Notes: generated from the letters alone by a model not told the origin. A DNA stretch of 64,000 bases from Streptomyces griseofuscus (GCF_014673495.1 NZ_CP051006.1:6014001-6078000); one strand, 5' to 3'. Shown: positions 1 through 9,133, counted from the first letter of the stretch. Made by a program: numbers and translations.

Positions 1-1407
1 CCCGGCCAGCGCGCCGCCATCGAACGCTTCCAGGCGGAGTACGAGAACGTGCGCACCGCCCTCAGGCACGCCGTCGCCGCCCGCGACGAGCAGGAGGGGC
101 TGTGCCTGGTGCTGTCCCTGGTGTGGTTCTGGCAGATGCGGGACCAGCGCCTGGAGACCCGCACCTGGTGCCGTGAGGTCATGGCGCTCGGCCCGGACCC
201 GTTCGCCGAACCGGTGCGCCGCGCCGAACCGGTGTGGCAGCGCTGCAACGACAACCCGCCGCCCTACACCGGCGAGGTCCTCCAGGAGGCCCGGCGCGGC
301 ATCCACCTCGCCCATATCGCCTGCATGGACACCGAGTTGGAGGCATGGCAGACCCCCGCGGCGCAGGCCAAGCTGCGCGCCGTCGCCCAGGTCTACGAGG
401 AGGGCATGCCGCAGACCTGCCGATCGCCCGGCATGGTGTGGTACTTCGCGGTGATGCTCACGGGTGGGACCGGGCGGATACGGACGATCGCCGACGCCAA
501 CGTGGAGACCTGTCGCAACACCCCCGGCTTCGAGTGGGAGCTGGCCAACGCCCTCCAGATGCGCGCCAACTTCCTCGCCAACCGCACCGCCTGGGCCGGC
601 GACGCCACCCGCGACGCCGACGAGGCGCTCGCCATCTACCGCCGCCTCGGCGACGACTGGGGCACCGCCGAGGCGCTGTCCGCCCGCGGTGAGTCCCTTG
701 AGCGCAAGGGCCTGTACGCCGAGGCCGCCGCCGACTACCGCGCCGCCATCGAACACGCCGAACGCCTCGGAGCCCGCGCCCAGACCGCCGTGCTCGGCGC
801 CCGCCTCGGCAGTGTGCTCATGGAGTCGGGCGAGGTGGAGGAGGGTGAACGGCTGCTGCGGGAGGTGGTCGAGAGCCAGGACGCCATGCACACCGAGGCG
901 ATGCCCGCCGCGCGGCTCTTCCTGGCCTGCTGGCTGGGCCTGACCGAGCGCACCGCCGAGGCCCGGGAACAACTCCGGCTGCTGCGCGAGGAGTTCAGGA
1001 TCGCGAACTTCGTCGTCTTCGACGCGCTGCTGCTCTGCCAGGAGGCCTGGGTGGACGCGGCGGACGACCGCAACGAGGAGGCGCTGGAGAAGATCCGCAC
1101 GGCGCTCGGGCACGCCACCGACCCGCTCGCCGAAGCCGTCATCCCCCAACTGCCCTCCACCGCCCTCACCGTGGGCGCCATGGCGCTCGCCCGCATCGAC
1201 TCCGGCGCCCGCGCCGCCGAGGCCGCCCGGGTGCTGGCCGCCGCCGACCACCTGCTGCCCGTCGGCCATGTGTCCTCCGGCGTGGAGCGGCGGGGCCGCG
1301 GCATCACCGAGGCCCGGATCCGCGAAGCGCTGGACGAGGAGTCGTACGAGAGGGCGTACGCCGAAGGCGGTGGCCTCTCCCTCGTGGAGGCCACCGCCCT
1401 GGTGTGA
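1..1407 (+). CDS. AfsR/BTAD-type regulator, C-terminal TPR part (5' end outside window)
   Basis: The frame is open from base 1 and stops at 1407, so only about 468 C-terminal residues are visible. The sequence is alanine- and arginine-rich and helical, with repeated A-x-x-x-Y-R-x-L and EG-x-x-L-L-R-E-type units (roughly residues 200-300) that look like TPR repeats. This is the usual C-terminal part of large Streptomyces regulators with SARP/BTAD and NB-ARC domains. No DNA-binding or ATPase domain lies inside the window, so the family is inferred from the TPR part alone. It ends 16 bp before the convergent ABC permease gene. It could instead be a LuxR/LAL-type regulator with the same helical tail. 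Confidence 0.6.
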   Translation, partial: PGQRAAIERFQAEYENVRTALRHAVAARDEQEGLCLVLSLVWFWQMRDQRLETRTWCREVMALGPDPFAEPVRRAEPVWQRCNDNPPPYTGEVLQEARRGIHLAHIACMDTELEAWQTPAAQAKLRAVAQVYEEGMPQTCRSPGMVWYFAVMLTGGTGRIRTIADANVETCRNTPGFEWELANALQMRANFLANRTAWAGDATRDADEALAIYRRLGDDWGTAEALSARGESLERKGLYAEAAADYRAAIEHAERLGARAQTAVLGARLGSVLMESGEVEEGERLLREVVESQDAMHTEAMPAARLFLACWLGLTERTAEAREQLRLLREEFRIANFVVFDALLLCQEAWVDAADDRNEEALEKIRTALGHATDPLAEAVIPQLPSTALTVGAMALARIDSGARAAEAARVLAAADHLLPVGHVSSGVERRGRGITEARIREALDEESYERAYAEGGGLSLVEATALV

Positions 1408-1422
1408 CGTACGGCGCGAACG

Positions 1423-2247
1423 TCAGCTCTTCGTACGGAACTTGTGGATCGCGACCGGTGCCATCACCGCGGTGATCGCCACCGACCAGCCCACGGTCAC
1501 CCAGAGATCGTGTGTCACCGGGCCGCCGATCATCAGGCCCCGGGCCGCGTCCGCGAGCGTGGACAGCGGGTTGTAGTCGGTGAAGGCCTGGAGCCAGCCC
1601 GGCATCGACGCGGTCGGCGCGAAGATCGAGGAGCCGAACTGGAGCGGGAACAGCACCAGGAAGCCCACGCCCTGCACGGACTGCGCGCTCTTCAGGATCA
1701 CGCCGAGGGTGAGGAACACCCACATGATCGAGGAGGCGAACAGCGCCGACAGACCCACCGTGGCGAACAGGCCGGGCCAGTTGGTGATGTGGAAGCCGAC
1801 CAGCACGGCGACGACCATCAGGATGGCGGTCGCGAACAGCATCCGGCCCAGCTCCACCGCGATCTTCGCGAACAGCACCGAGCCGCGCCCGATCGGCAGC
1901 GACCGGAACCGGTCCATCACACCGCTGTTGAAGTCCTGGCTGAAGCCGGTGCCGACACCCTGGGACAGGGTCATGCTCATCATCGCGAGCATGCCCGGGA
2001 TGACGTACTGGACGTATCTCTCCTGGCCGCCGCCGAGCGCCTGACCGATCGAGCCGCCGAAGACGTACACGAACAGCAGGGTGAAGACGATCGGCATCAG
2101 CAGCGCGTCGAACATGGACTCCGGGTCCTGCCGGATCCACAGCAGATTGCGCCGGATGAGCGCGCCGGTGTGCCGCAGATGCCCGCGCAGCGGGATCCGG
2201 ACGTCGTCGGCGCCGGCAGCGGCAGTGGTGGTGGTGACGGCGCTCAT
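1423..2247 (-). CDS. ABC-2 type transporter permease, DrrB-like
   Basis: This is a 274-residue integral membrane protein with about six hydrophobic segments: near residues 45-65, an SIGQ/QYVIPG-containing stretch, and clusters near 110-180 and 240-265. The N-terminal RRNLLWIRQDPESMFDALLM region and the central MDRFRSLP motif are typical of the ABC-2 permeases that pair with DrrA-type ATPases in drug or lipid export. Its ATG overlaps the TGA of the upstream ATPase gene by 4 bp (ATGA at 2244-2247), so the two are translationally coupled and should form one exporter. The substrate cannot be told from sequence. Confidence 0.85.
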   Translation of the reverse strand: MSAVTTTTAAAGADDVRIPLRGHLRHTGALIRRNLLWIRQDPESMFDALLMPIVFTLLFVYVFGGSIGQALGGGQERYVQYVIPGMLAMMSMTLSQGVGTGFSQDFNSGVMDRFRSLPIGRGSVLFAKIAVELGRMLFATAILMVVAVLVGFHITNWPGLFATVGLSALFASSIMWVFLTLGVILKSAQSVQGVGFLVLFPLQFGSSIFAPTASMPGWLQAFTDYNPLSTLADAARGLMIGGPVTHDLWVTVGWSVAITAVMAPVAIHKFRTKS

Positions 2248-3269
2248 ACGGCGACCTCCTGGCGGGCGTCGGCGGGCTCGGTGTCCTGGGTGTCACCGGC
2301 GCGGTGGCCGGTGAGGGAGAGGAACACCTCGTCCAGGCTGGGCAGTTCGGTGGTGATGGAGGAGAGGGTGATACCGCGCGCGGTGACCGCGCCGACCACG
2401 GCGGTCAGCTGCTCGTCGCTGAGGATCGGCACCAGCAGGGTGCCGGTCTCGCTGTCCACGGTGGTGGCCGCGAGGCCGGTGATGCCCAGCTCGTCCAGCA
2501 TCGAGGCGAGCGGGCGCAGCTCCAGCGGGTCCACCGGGCGCACCCGCAGGGTGCGGCCGCCGACCCGGGCCTTCAGCTCCTCGATGCCACCGGTCGCGAT
2601 CACCTTGCCGCGGTCCACCACGGTCAGCTCCGAGGCGAGCTGCTCGGCCTCCTCCATGTACTGGGTGGTGAGCAGCACGGTCACGCCCTCGCCGACCATC
2701 GCCTGGACCTCGTCCCACACCTCGTTGCGGGTACGGGGGTCGAGGCCGGTCGTCGGCTCGTCCAGGTACAGCACGGCCGGGCGGCCGATCATCGAGGCGG
2801 CCAGGTCCAGCCGGCGGCGCATACCGCCGGAGTACGTGCTCGCCGGGCGCTTGGCGGCCTCCGTCAGGGAGAACCGCTCCAGCAGTTCGTCGGCACGGGT
2901 GCGGGCGTCCTTGCGGGACAGGTCCAGCAGCCGGCCGATCATGTACAGGTTCTCCCAGCCCGGGAGCTTCTCGTCCACGGAGGCGTACTGGCCGGTCAGG
3001 CCGATCACCTTCCGCAGCTGCCGGGGCTGTCGCACGACGTCGTACCCGGCCACCGTCGCCGCTCCGGCGTCCGGGGTGATCAGGGTCGACAGAATCCGCA
3101 CCAGCGTGGTCTTGCCGGCGCCGTTCGGACCGAGCACGCCCATCACGGTGCCCTCGCGCACATCCAGGTCGACGCCGTCCAGCGCCTTGGTCTCGCCGTA
3201 GTGCTTGACCAGTCCCCGCACAGTCACGGCGTTGCGTCCGCCGCCGGGGTTCTCATCGATTCGCGTCAT
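2244..3269 (-). CDS. ABC transporter ATP-binding protein, DrrA-like
   Basis: This 341-residue ATPase has Walker A GPNGAGKT at about 47-54, the signature YSGGM at 146-150 and Walker B VLYLDEPTTGLD at about 166-176. The C-terminal region of about 100 residues is the DrrA-type extension. The family energises ABC-2 exporters such as the daunorubicin pump DrrAB. The start is the ATG at 3269, just before MTRIDEN; the longer frame upstream lacks family similarity. It is the first gene of a two-gene operon with the permease and is divergent from the methyltransferase gene, with about 100 bp between them. Confidence 0.88.
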   Translation of the reverse strand: MTRIDENPGGGRNAVTVRGLVKHYGETKALDGVDLDVREGTVMGVLGPNGAGKTTLVRILSTLITPDAGAATVAGYDVVRQPRQLRKVIGLTGQYASVDEKLPGWENLYMIGRLLDLSRKDARTRADELLERFSLTEAAKRPASTYSGGMRRRLDLAASMIGRPAVLYLDEPTTGLDPRTRNEVWDEVQAMVGEGVTVLLTTQYMEEAEQLASELTVVDRGKVIATGGIEELKARVGGRTLRVRPVDPLELRPLASMLDELGITGLAATTVDSETGTLLVPILSDEQLTAVVGAVTARGITLSSITTELPSLDEVFLSLTGHRAGDTQDTEPADARQEVAV

Positions 3270-3372
3270 GCCCTTGACAGTGCCAGGCCCCACCGACAAA
3301 CCACCGACAGTGCCCCGACAGCGTGCCGACAGCCCCGCTCCGGGCGGCGACGGGTGGTGTTGAATCGGGCCC

Positions 3373-4251
3373 ATGAGCGAGAACGAGCGCGCGGCGAGCC
3401 GTACGGCGGTACTGGTCTGCCAGGGGCGGGCGGTCGCGGACGGCAGGTCGGCGGTGGGCCGGTTCGCCGACCCGGTGGCGGTGCGGCTGCTGCGCGCCGA
3501 GGAGCGTACGCGGGTGGACGAGGTGCGCGCGGGGACCCCGCCGCAGGGCTGGCAGGCGCGCACGGCATACGAGAGTGTGCGGGCGTGCGCCGAGGTGGTG
3601 GGGCCGCGCACGGTCGCTATCGACGAGGCACTGCGCGCCCGTCCTACCGGCCAGCTGGTGATCCTCGGCGCCGGCCTGGACACCCGCGCCTGGCGGCTGC
3701 CCGAGCTGGCCGGGACGGATGTCTGGGAGGTCGACCACCCCGCCTCCCAGCGCGACAAGCGCGCCCGCCTCGGCGAGGCCGAACCCGAACCGGTGGCCGT
3801 CGCCCGTTCCGTACGGTTCACCCCGGTCGACTTCGCCGTCGACGATCTCGGCGCGGCCCTGGACGCCGCGGGCCACGACCCCGCGGCGCCGACGACCTGG
3901 CTGTGGGAGGGCGTCGTCCCCTATCTGACCCGCGACCAGGTCCGCGCCACCCTGACCGACCTCACCGCCCGCACGGCCCCCGGCAGCACCCTGGTCGTCA
4001 ACTACCAGACCCCCTCCCCGAAAGCCACCGTCGGCCGGCTGCTGGCCCGCGTCCTCGGCAACTCCGCCACCGCGGGCGAGCCCTGGCTCTCCCTGTGGAA
4101 ACCGGAGCAGATGGCCGCCCTGCTCACGGAGTACGGCCTGCACATCACCTCCGACGACGGCCTCCTCACCCTCGCCCGCTCCTTCGGCATCCCGGTCCGC
4201 AGCCGGACGTCCCTGGACTCGGGCCGGGTCGCGGTCGCGGAGCGCCGCTGA
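3373..4251 (+). CDS. SAM-dependent methyltransferase, leucine carboxyl methyltransferase-like family
   Basis: This 292-residue class I methyltransferase carries the SAM-binding motif VILGAGLDTRAWRL near residues 96-109 and the acidic strand end WEVDHPASQ near 118-126, the pattern of the LCM/TIGR00027 family common in actinobacteria. WLWEGVVPYL (about 176-185) is the family's motif after the Rossmann core. The substrate is unknown; relatives methylate carboxylates or polyketides. It stands alone, is divergent from the ABC genes and ends at a strong bidirectional terminator shared with panB. Confidence 0.82.
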   Translation: MSENERAASRTAVLVCQGRAVADGRSAVGRFADPVAVRLLRAEERTRVDEVRAGTPPQGWQARTAYESVRACAEVVGPRTVAIDEALRARPTGQLVILGAGLDTRAWRLPELAGTDVWEVDHPASQRDKRARLGEAEPEPVAVARSVRFTPVDFAVDDLGAALDAAGHDPAAPTTWLWEGVVPYLTRDQVRATLTDLTARTAPGSTLVVNYQTPSPKATVGRLLARVLGNSATAGEPWLSLWKPEQMAALLTEYGLHITSDDGLLTLARSFGIPVRSRTSLDSGRVAVAERR

Positions 4252-4269
4252 CATACGGCCGGGAAAGGG

Positions 4270-4307
4270 GGCAGCCCCGCTGACGGGGGAAGATCAGCGG
4301 GGCTGCC
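4270..4307. terminator. Bidirectional terminator between methyltransferase gene and panB
   Basis: A perfect 14-bp inverted repeat (4270-4283 and 4294-4307, arm GGCAGCCCCGCTGA) flanks a 10-nt loop, between the convergent ends of the methyltransferase gene and panB. There is no long T tract, as is usual in Streptomyces. Confidence 0.85.
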
Positions 4308-4330
4308 GGTGGTGCCGTGGTGGTCCGGGG

Positions 4331-5197
4331 TCAGTGGACGGAGTGCTCCTCGGCCGGGAACGCGCTGTCGACCACGTCCTGGGCGAAGGACTTCGCCGCG
4401 GAGCCCATCACCTCGCGCAGATCGGCGTACTTCTTGACGAACTTCGGGACGCGCCCGGAGGTCAGGCCCAGCATGTCCGTCCAGACCAGGACCTGCGCGT
4501 CGGTGTCGGGACCCGCGCCGATGCCGACCGTGGGGATCTGGAGCGAGCGCGTCACCTCGGCGGCGAGCTCGGCCGGGACCAGTTCGAGGACGACCGCGAA
4601 GGCGCCCGCGTCCTGCACGGCCTTGGCGTCCTGGAGCATCCGCGCGGCCGCCTCCTCGCCGCGCCCCTGTACGCGGTAGCCCATCGCGTTGACGGACTGC
4701 GGGGTCAGCCCGATGTGGGCCATGACCGGGATGCCGGCCTCGACCAGCAGCCGGATCTGCTCGTGCGAGCGCTGGCCGCCCTCCAGCTTGACCGCGCCGA
4801 CCCCGGCCTCCTTGACCAGCCGGGTGGCCGAGCGCAGCGCCTGCGTCGCGCCCTCCTGGTACGTGCCGAAGGGCAGGTCGGCGACGATCAGGGAGCGGCT
4901 GGTGCCCCGCACGACCGCCGACGAGAGCATCGTCATCTCGTCGAGGGTGACGGGCACCGTGGTGTCGTACCCGAGGTGACAGTTGCCCGCCGAGTCGCCG
5001 ACCAGCAGGACCGGGATGCCGGCCTCGTCGAAGACGGACGCGGTCATCGCGTCGTAGGCGGTGAGCATGGGCCACTTCTCGCCGCGTTCCTTGGCGAGAG
5101 CGATGTCGCGGACCGTGATGCGGCGGGTGCCCTTACCCCCGTACAGCGCCTTGCTGCCGTCGGAGGGCTGGTTCTGGACAGCCGAAAGCTGCGTCAT
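4331..5197 (-). CDS. panB: 3-methyl-2-oxobutanoate hydroxymethyltransferase (PanB)
   Basis: This 288-residue cytosolic enzyme transfers a hydroxymethyl group from 5,10-methylene-THF to alpha-ketoisovalerate, the first committed step of pantothenate and CoA synthesis. Family marks are MLTAYDAMTA near residues 44-53, VGDSAGNCHLGYDTT (about 66-80), VADLPFGTYQ (about 105-114), VKLEGG (about 135-140), MAHIGLTPQS (about 158-167) and IGIGAG-like TVGIGAGPDTDAQ (about 223-235). Length is normal for the family. It has no obvious operon partner, starts at the ATG at 5197 and is divergent from the MFS gene. Confidence 0.96.
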   Translation of the reverse strand: MTQLSAVQNQPSDGSKALYGGKGTRRITVRDIALAKERGEKWPMLTAYDAMTASVFDEAGIPVLLVGDSAGNCHLGYDTTVPVTLDEMTMLSSAVVRGTSRSLIVADLPFGTYQEGATQALRSATRLVKEAGVGAVKLEGGQRSHEQIRLLVEAGIPVMAHIGLTPQSVNAMGYRVQGRGEEAAARMLQDAKAVQDAGAFAVVLELVPAELAAEVTRSLQIPTVGIGAGPDTDAQVLVWTDMLGLTSGRVPKFVKKYADLREVMGSAAKSFAQDVVDSAFPAEEHSVH

Positions 5198-5374
5198 GGC
5201 AACGGCTCCTTCATGTCATCTCGAGGCGCCCTGACGGCGTCCCCGGATCCCCTCCATGGTGGCACCTCGTGCCAACCAGGGCCAGAGGGGTCCCTGTGAT
5301 CCTCCCCGTGGCCGAACCCACCGCTCCACTTCGAGCAATGCCATGCCCCCGAACGAGTAAGGTCTCGGTAAATA

Positions 5375-5407
5375 GATTCCGATACGAGACGGTTCCGTAT
5401 CGGAATC
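5375..5407. promoter_or_regulatory. Perfect operator palindrome upstream of MFS exporter, probable TetR site
   Basis: Two 12-bp arms, GATTCCGATACG (5375-5386) and CGTATCGGAATC (5396-5407), form a perfect inverted repeat with a 9-bp spacer and end 17 bp before the MFS start codon. Placement in the promoter/leader and the TetR gene next downstream suggest it is that repressor's operator. A second partial inverted repeat (GTCTCG at 5362-5367, CGAGAC at 5385-5390) overlaps it. Confidence 0.75.
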
Positions 5408-5424
5408 CCTCTACGCTCGAACAC

Positions 5425-7011
5425 ATGACAACTTCCGTCCCTGCCTCCCGCATACCGGAGGCGGTGCACCGCCGCCGTTGGGCGATCCTCGGCGTGTTGA
5501 TGTTGAGCCTGCTCATCGTGGTGCTCGACAACTCGATCCTGAACGTCGCCATCAAGACCATCTCCACCCCGGCCCCCGTCGGCCTGGGCGCCACTCAGAG
5601 CCAGATCGAGTGGGCGATCAACGCGTACACCCTCGTCTTCGCGGGCCTGCTGTTCACCTCCGGCCTGATCGGTGACCGCCTCGGCCGCAAGAAGGTGCTG
5701 CTGGGCGGCATCGCCGTCTTCGGCATCGGCTCCGCCCTCGCCGCCGAGTCCGGCTCCCCGGGCCAGCTGATCGCCTACCGCGCGCTGATGGCCCTCGGTG
5801 CCGCGTTCGTCATGCCGGCCACGCTGGCCGTCCTGATGAACGTCTTCGAGCGCGAGGAGCAGCCGAAGGCCATCGGCATCTGGGCAGGCGGCGTCGGCCT
5901 CGCCATCGCCATCGGCCCGATCACCGGCGGCGCCCTCCTCGACCACTTCTGGTGGGGCTCGGTCTTCTTCATCAACGTGCCGATCGTGATCATCGCGCTC
6001 GTGCTGATGGTCTGGCTCGTGCCCGACTCCCGCGACCCGCGCCCGGGCCGCCTCGACCCGATCGGCGTCGTGCTGTCCGTCGTCGGCCTCGTCCTGCTGG
6101 TCTACGGCATCATCAAGGGCGGCCAGCTTGCCGACTTCACCGACCCGACCGTGCTCGCCACGATCGGCGCGGGCGTCGTCGTACTCGCCGCGTTCGTGGT
6201 GTTCGAGAAGCGCAGCGACCACCCGTCGCTGGACGTCAGCTACTTCAAGAACAAGGTGTTCTCCAGTGCCATGGCCGCCATCGCGCTGGTCTTCTTCGCG
6301 CTGATGGGCGTCACCTTCTTCTCTGTCTTCTACACCCAGAGCGTGCGGGGCTACTCGCCGCTCCAGTCCGGTCTGCTGATGCTGCCGCTGGCCGCCGCGC
6401 AGATGATCTTCGCGCCGCGCGCCCGCCTGGTGGTCCAGCGGTTCGGCAACAAGGCCACCACGACCGCCGGCCTGGTGGTGATCGCCGGCACCCTGGCGGC
6501 CTTCGCCACCTTCGACGCCGACACGCCGATCTGGCTGCTGGAGGTCGTCTTCTTCCTGATGGGCACCGGCATGGCGCACATCATGACGCCGACCTCCGTC
6601 GTCATCATGCAGGCGCTGCCCCGCGAGAAGGCCGGTTCCGCCTCCGCGCTGAGCAACACCTTCCGCCAGGTCGGCGGCGCCCTCGGCATCGCCGTCCTCG
6701 GCTCGGTGCTCGCCACCGCCTACCGCAACGGCATCGAGGACAAGCTCGCCGCGCTGCCCGCGGGCCTGCGCGACAAGGCCGGCGACTCCATCGAGGCCAC
6801 CCTCGGCATCGCCCAGAAGCTCGGCCCGCAGGGCAAGCTCCTGGTCGGTCCGGCCGACGACGCCTTCCTGCACGCCATGCACGTCACCGCCTTCTGGGGT
6901 GCGGGCGTGGCGCTGATCGGCGCCGTGATCACGGCCCTGTACCTGCCGGGCCGGACGCGGGCGGACGAGCAGGAGAACGCGGAAGAGGAACTGGTCGCCG
7001 CCCTCGACTGA
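5425..7011 (+). CDS. MFS exporter, DHA2 (EmrB/QacA) 14-TM family
   Basis: This 528-residue protein has about 14 hydrophobic segments. Family marks are motif A GLIGDRLGRKKVLL near residues 83-96, the membrane-embedded LDNSILNVA at about 30-38 (motif D1 type) and GIWAGGVGLAIAIGPITGG near 150-168 (motif C, typical of drug/H+ antiporters). The family exports drugs or cationic dyes across the cytoplasmic membrane. The ATG at 5425 follows a perfect operator palindrome; the longer frame upstream runs through that operator and was rejected. The TetR gene lies 158 bp downstream on the same strand, the usual repressor-exporter arrangement. Confidence 0.92.
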   Translation: MTTSVPASRIPEAVHRRRWAILGVLMLSLLIVVLDNSILNVAIKTISTPAPVGLGATQSQIEWAINAYTLVFAGLLFTSGLIGDRLGRKKVLLGGIAVFGIGSALAAESGSPGQLIAYRALMALGAAFVMPATLAVLMNVFEREEQPKAIGIWAGGVGLAIAIGPITGGALLDHFWWGSVFFINVPIVIIALVLMVWLVPDSRDPRPGRLDPIGVVLSVVGLVLLVYGIIKGGQLADFTDPTVLATIGAGVVVLAAFVVFEKRSDHPSLDVSYFKNKVFSSAMAAIALVFFALMGVTFFSVFYTQSVRGYSPLQSGLLMLPLAAAQMIFAPRARLVVQRFGNKATTTAGLVVIAGTLAAFATFDADTPIWLLEVVFFLMGTGMAHIMTPTSVVIMQALPREKAGSASALSNTFRQVGGALGIAVLGSVLATAYRNGIEDKLAALPAGLRDKAGDSIEATLGIAQKLGPQGKLLVGPADDAFLHAMHVTAFWGAGVALIGAVITALYLPGRTRADEQENAEEELVAALD

Positions 7012-7042
7012 GGCCAGGGAACGGGGCACCGGCCCCGCACCC

Positions 7043-7080
7043 GGCCCGGTGTGCCGGCCGGACGGACGACACACCGGGCC
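7043..7080 (+). terminator. Hairpin between MFS exporter and TetR gene
   Basis: An 11-bp inverted repeat, GGCCCGGTGTG (7043-7053) and CACACCGGGCC (7070-7080), lies 31 bp after the MFS stop. The tetR gene probably has its own promoter after it. Confidence 0.6.
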
Positions 7081-7169
7081 CGCGGCCATCGATGGCTCCA
7101 CGGCGGCTCCACGGGGGAAGGAGGCGGCTGCGGGAGAATTCCCGCAGCACAGTGAGAGGACGGATCGAC

Positions 7170-7799
7170 GTGAGCTTTGCCGACAACCGGTCCTGCCCGG
7201 CCGGACCCGCTCGGGGCCGGCCCCGCAGCGAGGCCGTGGAACAGGCCATCCTGGAGGGCGTGATGCAGCTCCTGGAGGACGGCGTACCCCTCGCCGAACT
7301 CTCCATCGAGCGCATCGCGCGCACCGCCGGGGTCGGCAAGGCCACCATCTACCGCCGCTGGAGCGGCAAGGAAGAGCTGTTCGTCGACGTCCTGCGCACC
7401 GCCGAACCGCCCGACCCCGAACTCCCCGGCACCTCCATGCGCGACGATCTGATCGTCATCCTGGAGTCCCTGCGCCAACGCGGCCTGGTCAGCCGCTCGT
7501 CGGCCATCCTGCACAACGTGTACGTGCAGATGAAGACCAGCCCCCGCATCTGGGCGGCGTACCACGCGGGTGTCGTCGCCCCTCGGCGCGTCCTCATGCT
7601 CGACGTGCTGCGGCGCGGTCAGCGCGACGGCGAACTGCGCCCCGACATCGACCTCGACCTGGCCAACGACATGTTCGTCGGCGCCATGCTGGTACGCACC
7701 GTCATGCGCCCCGACGGCGACCTGCCCGAGGACCTGGCGGAACACATCGTGGACATCACCCTGGAAGGGCTACGACCCGTCAGCTCCACAGTCTCGTAG
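7170..7799 (+). CDS. TetR-family transcriptional repressor
   Basis: This 209-residue protein has an N-terminal TetR HTH at about residues 18-65: LSIERIARTAGVGKATIYRR, then W-x-x-KEELFVDVL. The rest is a helical ligand-binding domain of the TetR_C type. The GTG at 7170 is chosen because GAGAGGA lies 9 nt upstream; another in-frame GTG at 7152 would add six residues. It most likely represses the MFS gene just upstream through the palindrome at 5375-5407. The inducer is unknown. Confidence 0.9.
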   Translation: MSFADNRSCPAGPARGRPRSEAVEQAILEGVMQLLEDGVPLAELSIERIARTAGVGKATIYRRWSGKEELFVDVLRTAEPPDPELPGTSMRDDLIVILESLRQRGLVSRSSAILHNVYVQMKTSPRIWAAYHAGVVAPRRVLMLDVLRRGQRDGELRPDIDLDLANDMFVGAMLVRTVMRPDGDLPEDLAEHIVDITLEGLRPVSSTVS

Positions 7800-7982
7800 C
7801 GCTGATGTGCATGTTTTGTCACAGACCACGCCGATCGCACCGCTGATCGGAACTCCCCGCGCCACCCGTTCGTCATCGTCTTCCGTACGGCCGTCATGGG
7901 ACGGCGAGAACGGAGCCGATCATCCCCTAGGGTCGGAAACAGGGGGCGAACGGTGTGCACGGCGGGCAGTGAGGCAGACGGC

Positions 7983-9032
7983 ATGGCGCAGCAGGCATAC
8001 ATGACGGAGACGGCGGACGGCGGCTCGGGGCCCGAGCGACCGGGATCCCGGCTCCGACGTCTGCTGCACCGGATGCTCGCCCCTTGGCGCAACGACTCCG
8101 GCATCTGGCGCCGGGGCGCCGTCTTCACCGCGCTCGCGCTGCTGCTCGCGCTGGTGATGCTGCTGCACGCGCATGTGCCCAACACCGTGGGCAACCTCGG
8201 CAGCCTCACCGAGACGTTCCTGCCGTGGCTGGGCGTGTTCGTGCCGGTCCTGCTGCTGCTCGGCCTGTGGCGCAAGTCGGCGATCACCCTGATCGCCGTA
8301 CTCCTGCCGGCGATCGTCTGGCTCAACCTCTTCGGCGGACTGCTCACCGACAAGTCGGGCGGCGGCGGCGAGCTGATGGTGGCCACGCACAACGTCAATG
8401 CCGACAACCCCGACCCGGTCGGCACCGCCCGCGCGGTGGCCGGCTCCGGCGCCGACATCCTCGCGCTGGAGGAGGTCCCCGCGTCCAAGGTGTCGGTCTA
8501 CGAGCAGGCGCTCGCGCCGACGTACAAGTACCACGCGGTCGAGGGCACGGTCGGGCTGTGGAGCAAGTACCCGATGACCGGCGTACAGGCCGTGGACATC
8601 AAGCTCGGCTGGAAGCGGGCGATGCGCGCGACCGTGACCACCCCCGAGGGGCCGGTCGCGGTGTACGTCGCCCACATGCCCTCGGTGCGGGTGAAGCTGA
8701 AGGCCGGCTTCACCGCCCGGCAGCGGGACACCAGCGCCGACGCGCTCGGCGAGGCCGTGGCCGACGAGACCCTGAGCCGGGTCATCCTCCTCGGCGACCT
8801 CAACGGCACGATGAACGACCGCTCGCTCAACGGCGTCACCTCCCAGCTGCGCTCCACCCAGGGCGCGGCGGGCAGCGGCTTCGGGTTCAGCTGGCCGGCC
8901 GCGTTCCCGATGGCCCGGATCGACCAGATCATGGTCAAGGGCGTCGAGCCGGAGAGCAGCTGGACCCTGCCGCGCACGGGCAGCGACCACCTCCCGGTGG
9001 CGGCCCGTGTGAACCTGGACACGCCCTCGTAA
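7983..9032 (+). CDS. Endonuclease/exonuclease/phosphatase-family membrane protein
   Basis: This 349-residue protein has three hydrophobic segments in the first 120 residues, then an extracellular EEP (DNase I-like) domain. Visible EEP motifs are THNVNAD (about 137-143), ADILALEEV (about 158-166), VAHMPS (about 231-236), LLGDLNGTMND (about 266-276) and the C-terminal SDHLPVAA (about 336-343) with the catalytic His-Asp pair. Domain topology suggests a surface-exposed phosphodiesterase or phosphatase; the substrate is unknown. The ATG at 7983 has GAGG 8 nt upstream. An in-frame GTG at 7953 preceded by a G-rich stretch is the alternative. Confidence 0.85.
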   Translation: MAQQAYMTETADGGSGPERPGSRLRRLLHRMLAPWRNDSGIWRRGAVFTALALLLALVMLLHAHVPNTVGNLGSLTETFLPWLGVFVPVLLLLGLWRKSAITLIAVLLPAIVWLNLFGGLLTDKSGGGGELMVATHNVNADNPDPVGTARAVAGSGADILALEEVPASKVSVYEQALAPTYKYHAVEGTVGLWSKYPMTGVQAVDIKLGWKRAMRATVTTPEGPVAVYVAHMPSVRVKLKAGFTARQRDTSADALGEAVADETLSRVILLGDLNGTMNDRSLNGVTSQLRSTQGAAGSGFGFSWPAAFPMARIDQIMVKGVEPESSWTLPRTGSDHLPVAARVNLDTPS

Positions 9033-9091
9033 CCCCGTGGAATAGCGGGCCTGAGAGACTTTGTTCCGTACCTGAACTTAGACATGTCCCC

Positions 9092-9133
9092 GGTACGACG
9101 CGTGCCCGGTACGACACGTCCCGTGGTACGACG
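9092..9133. promoter_or_regulatory. Three direct repeats GGTACGACR upstream of second MFS gene
   Basis: GGTACGAC followed by G or A occurs at 9092-9100, 9109-9117 and 9125-9133, with 16-17 bp spacing, ending 36 bp before the MFS ATG. Tandem spacing of about one and a half helical turns suggests a regulator-binding array, but no cognate protein is adjacent. Confidence 0.4.

Noticed and set aside
1423..4251. Biosynthetic gene cluster made of ABC exporter and methyltransferase
   Set aside because: No biosynthetic core enzyme is present and panB follows directly; these look like stand-alone housekeeping or accessory genes.
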